DNA from: Geobacteraceae bacterium GWC2_55_20
GTDB lineage: Bacteria; Desulfobacterota; Desulfuromonadia; Geobacterales; Pseudopelobacteraceae
Direction of reading: 5' to 3'
Length of the DNA stretch: 37,808 bases
Assembly (NCBI GenBank): GCA_001802125.1
Contig: MGZK01000066.1
Location: 1 to 37,808 of the forward strand
Positions 36,096 through 37,808 of this stretch are shown here, piece by piece. Position 1 is the stretch's first letter; every line of letters starts with the position of its first letter. A model generated the notes under the pieces. The model was not told where the DNA came from and did not search any database. It saw only the letters and a program-made list of their open reading frames with translations. The translations under genes and the position numbers were made by a program.

Positions 36096-37808
36096 TCAGG
36101 CCACTACAAACACCAGATCCTCTTTGTCAACCTTTTCGCCTTCCTTGAACTTCACCTCGGCGATCTTGCCGTCGGCCTTGGCCTTGATGTTGGTTTCCAT
36201 CTTCATTGCCTCGGTCACCATCAGCACATCGCCGGCCTTGATTTCGTCGCCGGCCTTGACGTTGACCTTGAGCACCTTGCCAGGCATCGGAGCGCCGATG
36301 TGGCTGGCATTGCCCTTGTCGGCTTTTTCACGGGCCTTTTCGTCGGTTTCCACCGAGTGGTCGCGGATGACGACCGAACGGTTGTTGCCGTTGAGTTCGA
36401 AATATACGGCCCTGGTTCCGTCTTTCTGTACCTTGCCGATGGTGTTGAGCTTGATGATCAGGGTTTTGCCCGGCTCGATGTCGATCGAGGTCTCCTGGCC
36501 CGGTTCCAGTCCGTAGAAAAAGATCGGAGTCGGGATCACCGAGGTGTCGGAGTATTCCTGGCGATGACGGTCGAAATCCGGGTATACATTGGGATAGAGG
36601 ATGGCCGAAACCAGCGCCTTGTCATCAATGCGATGTCCCAGTTTTTCCTCCAGCTTGAGCCGTTCCTCTTCAAAGTCCACCGGTTCCAGCAGTTCACCCG
36701 GACGACAGGTGATCGGCTGTGTATCCTTCAGCACGATCTTTTGCAGTTCCTGCGGCCAGCCCTGGTAGGGTTGTCCCAGCATCCCCTTGAACATTCCGAC
36801 TACCGATTCGGGGAAGGCCAGCTCTTCCTTGGTGGTGAAGACATCTTCCGGCTCCAGGTTGTTCTTTACCAGGAACATGGCCATGTCGCCGACCACCTTC
36901 GAGGAAGGCGTCACCTTGACGATATCGCCGAACATCATGTTGACCTTATGGTACATCTCCTTGCACTCGTCCCAGCGCTCGATCAGTCCCAGTCCGGCCA
37001 CCTGTGGCTTGTAGTTCGAGTACTGGCCGCCCGGAATTTCGTGGTGGTAAACCTCGGCCGTGCCGCTTTTCAGGCCGGATTCGAACGGCGCGTAATAATC
37101 GCGCACCGTTTCCCAGTAGTTGGCCAGTTTCTGCAGTCCGGCGGCGTTGACCAGCGGGTCGCGTTCGCTCCCTTCCAGTGATGCCACCAGCGCATTCAGG
37201 TTCGGCTGGGCGGTCAGTCCTGACAGTGAGGAAAGCGCCGCGTCGACGATATCGACACCGGCTTCGCTGGCTTTCAGCAGCATGGCGCTGCCGTTGCTGG
37301 AGGTATCGTGGGTGTGGAGATGGATCGGGATGCCGACATTCTCTTTCAGCGCCTTGACCAGCTTGTACGCAGCCAGCGGCTTCAGCAGGCCGGCCATGTC
37401 CTTGATGGCCAGGATGTGGGCGCCCATCTGCTCCAGCTCCTTGGCCATGTTGATGTAGTATTCCAGCGGATATTTGTCCCGTTTGGGGTCGGTGATGTCG
37501 CCGGTGTAGCAGATGGCTGCCTCGCAGATCTTGCCGCTCTTCCGGACCGCTTCCATTGCCACCTTCATGCCGGTGGTCCAGTTGAGCGAGTCGAATATGC
37601 GGAAGATATCCACGCCGGAGTTGGCGGCTTCCTCGACGAACTTCTCAACCACGTTGTCCGGATAGTTGGTGTAGCCGACCGCGTTGGAGCCGCGTAGCAA
37701 CATCTGGAACAGGATGTTGGGAACCGCTTCCGACAATTTGTGCAGGCGCTGCCAGGGATCTTCCTTCAGAAAGCGCATCGAGACGTCGAAGGTGGCGCCG
37801 CCCCAGCA
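36096..37808 (-). CDS. pyc: Pyruvate carboxylase, C-terminal part (partial)
   Basis: The visible 570 residues run from CWGGATFDVS, at the start of the carboxyltransferase domain, to the C-terminus; the biotin carboxylase half lies beyond the right edge. The carboxyltransferase barrel shows AIKDMAGLLKP with the carbamylated lysine region and IHLHTHDTSSNG with the metal-binding His-x-His. The C-terminal biotinyl domain carries the biotin attachment motif EAMKMET, about 35 residues from the end. Pyruvate carboxylase makes oxaloacetate from pyruvate, bicarbonate and ATP, filling the TCA cycle, a central need in acetate-using Geobacteraceae. The frame is open to the window edge, so no start is seen. 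Confidence 0.95.
   Translation of the reverse strand, partial: CWGGATFDVSMRFLKEDPWQRLHKLSEAVPNILFQMLLRGSNAVGYTNYPDNVVEKFVEEAANSGVDIFRIFDSLNWTTGMKVAMEAVRKSGKICEAAICYTGDITDPKRDKYPLEYYINMAKELEQMGAHILAIKDMAGLLKPLAAYKLVKALKENVGIPIHLHTHDTSSNGSAMLLKASEAGVDIVDAALSSLSGLTAQPNLNALVASLEGSERDPLVNAAGLQKLANYWETVRDYYAPFESGLKSGTAEVYHHEIPGGQYSNYKPQVAGLGLIERWDECKEMYHKVNMMFGDIVKVTPSSKVVGDMAMFLVKNNLEPEDVFTTKEELAFPESVVGMFKGMLGQPYQGWPQELQKIVLKDTQPITCRPGELLEPVDFEEERLKLEEKLGHRIDDKALVSAILYPNVYPDFDRHRQEYSDTSVIPTPIFFYGLEPGQETSIDIEPGKTLIIKLNTIGKVQKDGTRAVYFELNGNNRSVVIRDHSVETDEKAREKADKGNASHIGAPMPGKVLKVNVKAGDEIKAGDVLMVTEAMKMETNIKAKADGKIAEVKFKEGEKVDKEDLVFVVA

Noticed and set aside
36072-37181. 369-codon plus-strand frame opposite pyruvate carboxylase
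   Set aside because: Shadow of the conserved minus-strand gene; its start lies at the terminator hairpin.

Overview
The window looks like chromosomal DNA of a dissimilatory metal-reducing or fermentative member of the Geobacteraceae and relatives (Desulfuromonadota). This is inferred from gene content: multiheme c-type cytochromes with a ResB/CcsA maturation pair, NHL-repeat lipoproteins, a tungsten-type aldehyde:ferredoxin oxidoreductase operon, a pyruvate carboxylase and sigma-54 promoters. No rRNA or marker gene is present, so the species is not fixed.

Layout. (a) 1-4350, minus strand: the 5' part of a ThiS-ThiF fusion, an HDOD protein, and two tandem trans-sulfuration PLP enzymes led by a SAM-I (S-box) riboswitch with a visible terminator/antiterminator switch. 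(b) 4405-9208, minus strand: a REC-GGDEF regulator, then an operon of a MoaD-like sulfur carrier, an aldehyde:ferredoxin oxidoreductase and an NADP-type aldehyde dehydrogenase. (c) 9974-20020, plus strand: an extracellular electron transfer locus with ResB, CcsA, a 9- to 11-heme cytochrome, an octaheme cytochrome, an NHL lipoprotein, a tetraheme cytochrome resembling the filament-forming OmcE, a second NHL lipoprotein and a large outer-membrane beta-barrel. Good sigma-54 -24/-12 promoters precede the tetraheme gene and the barrel gene. (d) 20117-25052, plus strand: two GT2 glycosyltransferases, a GT-C-like membrane protein with a TPR tail and a GT4 glycosyltransferase.

(e) 25199-29553: a compact (about 4.36 kb) integrated element in the 3' end of tRNA-Gly(GCC), bounded by 24-bp direct repeats. 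It carries a tyrosine integrase, an excisionase-like HTH protein and a PF02486-type replication initiator. It also has several origin-like structures: tandem dyad repeats on a 20-bp period, a G/C-run repeat at the rep start and large hairpins. An AT-rich membrane-protein gene of unknown role is followed by an attC-like hairpin. There are no capsid, secretion or conjugation genes, so it resembles a minimal self-replicating integrative element or phage satellite.

(f) 29803-36100: an accessory patchwork. It holds an M20 peptidase, a small monooxygenase and a Cys-rich small protein. It also holds an MntA/HepT pair with a frameshifted HepT, sitting directly behind a decayed 3' end of dapL, and a VapC toxin whose antitoxin gene is truncated and frameshifted. 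A secreted protein of unknown function, a frameshifted surface-protein fragment, a DUF4160/DUF2442 pair between diverged direct repeats, and two large imperfect inverted repeats complete it. (g) 36096-37808, minus strand: the C-terminal part of pyruvate carboxylase, cut by the window edge.

The most unusual parts are the tRNA-Gly element with its origin-like repeats and attC-like structure, the decaying toxin-antitoxin region, and the OmcE-like nanowire locus with two sigma-54 promoters.
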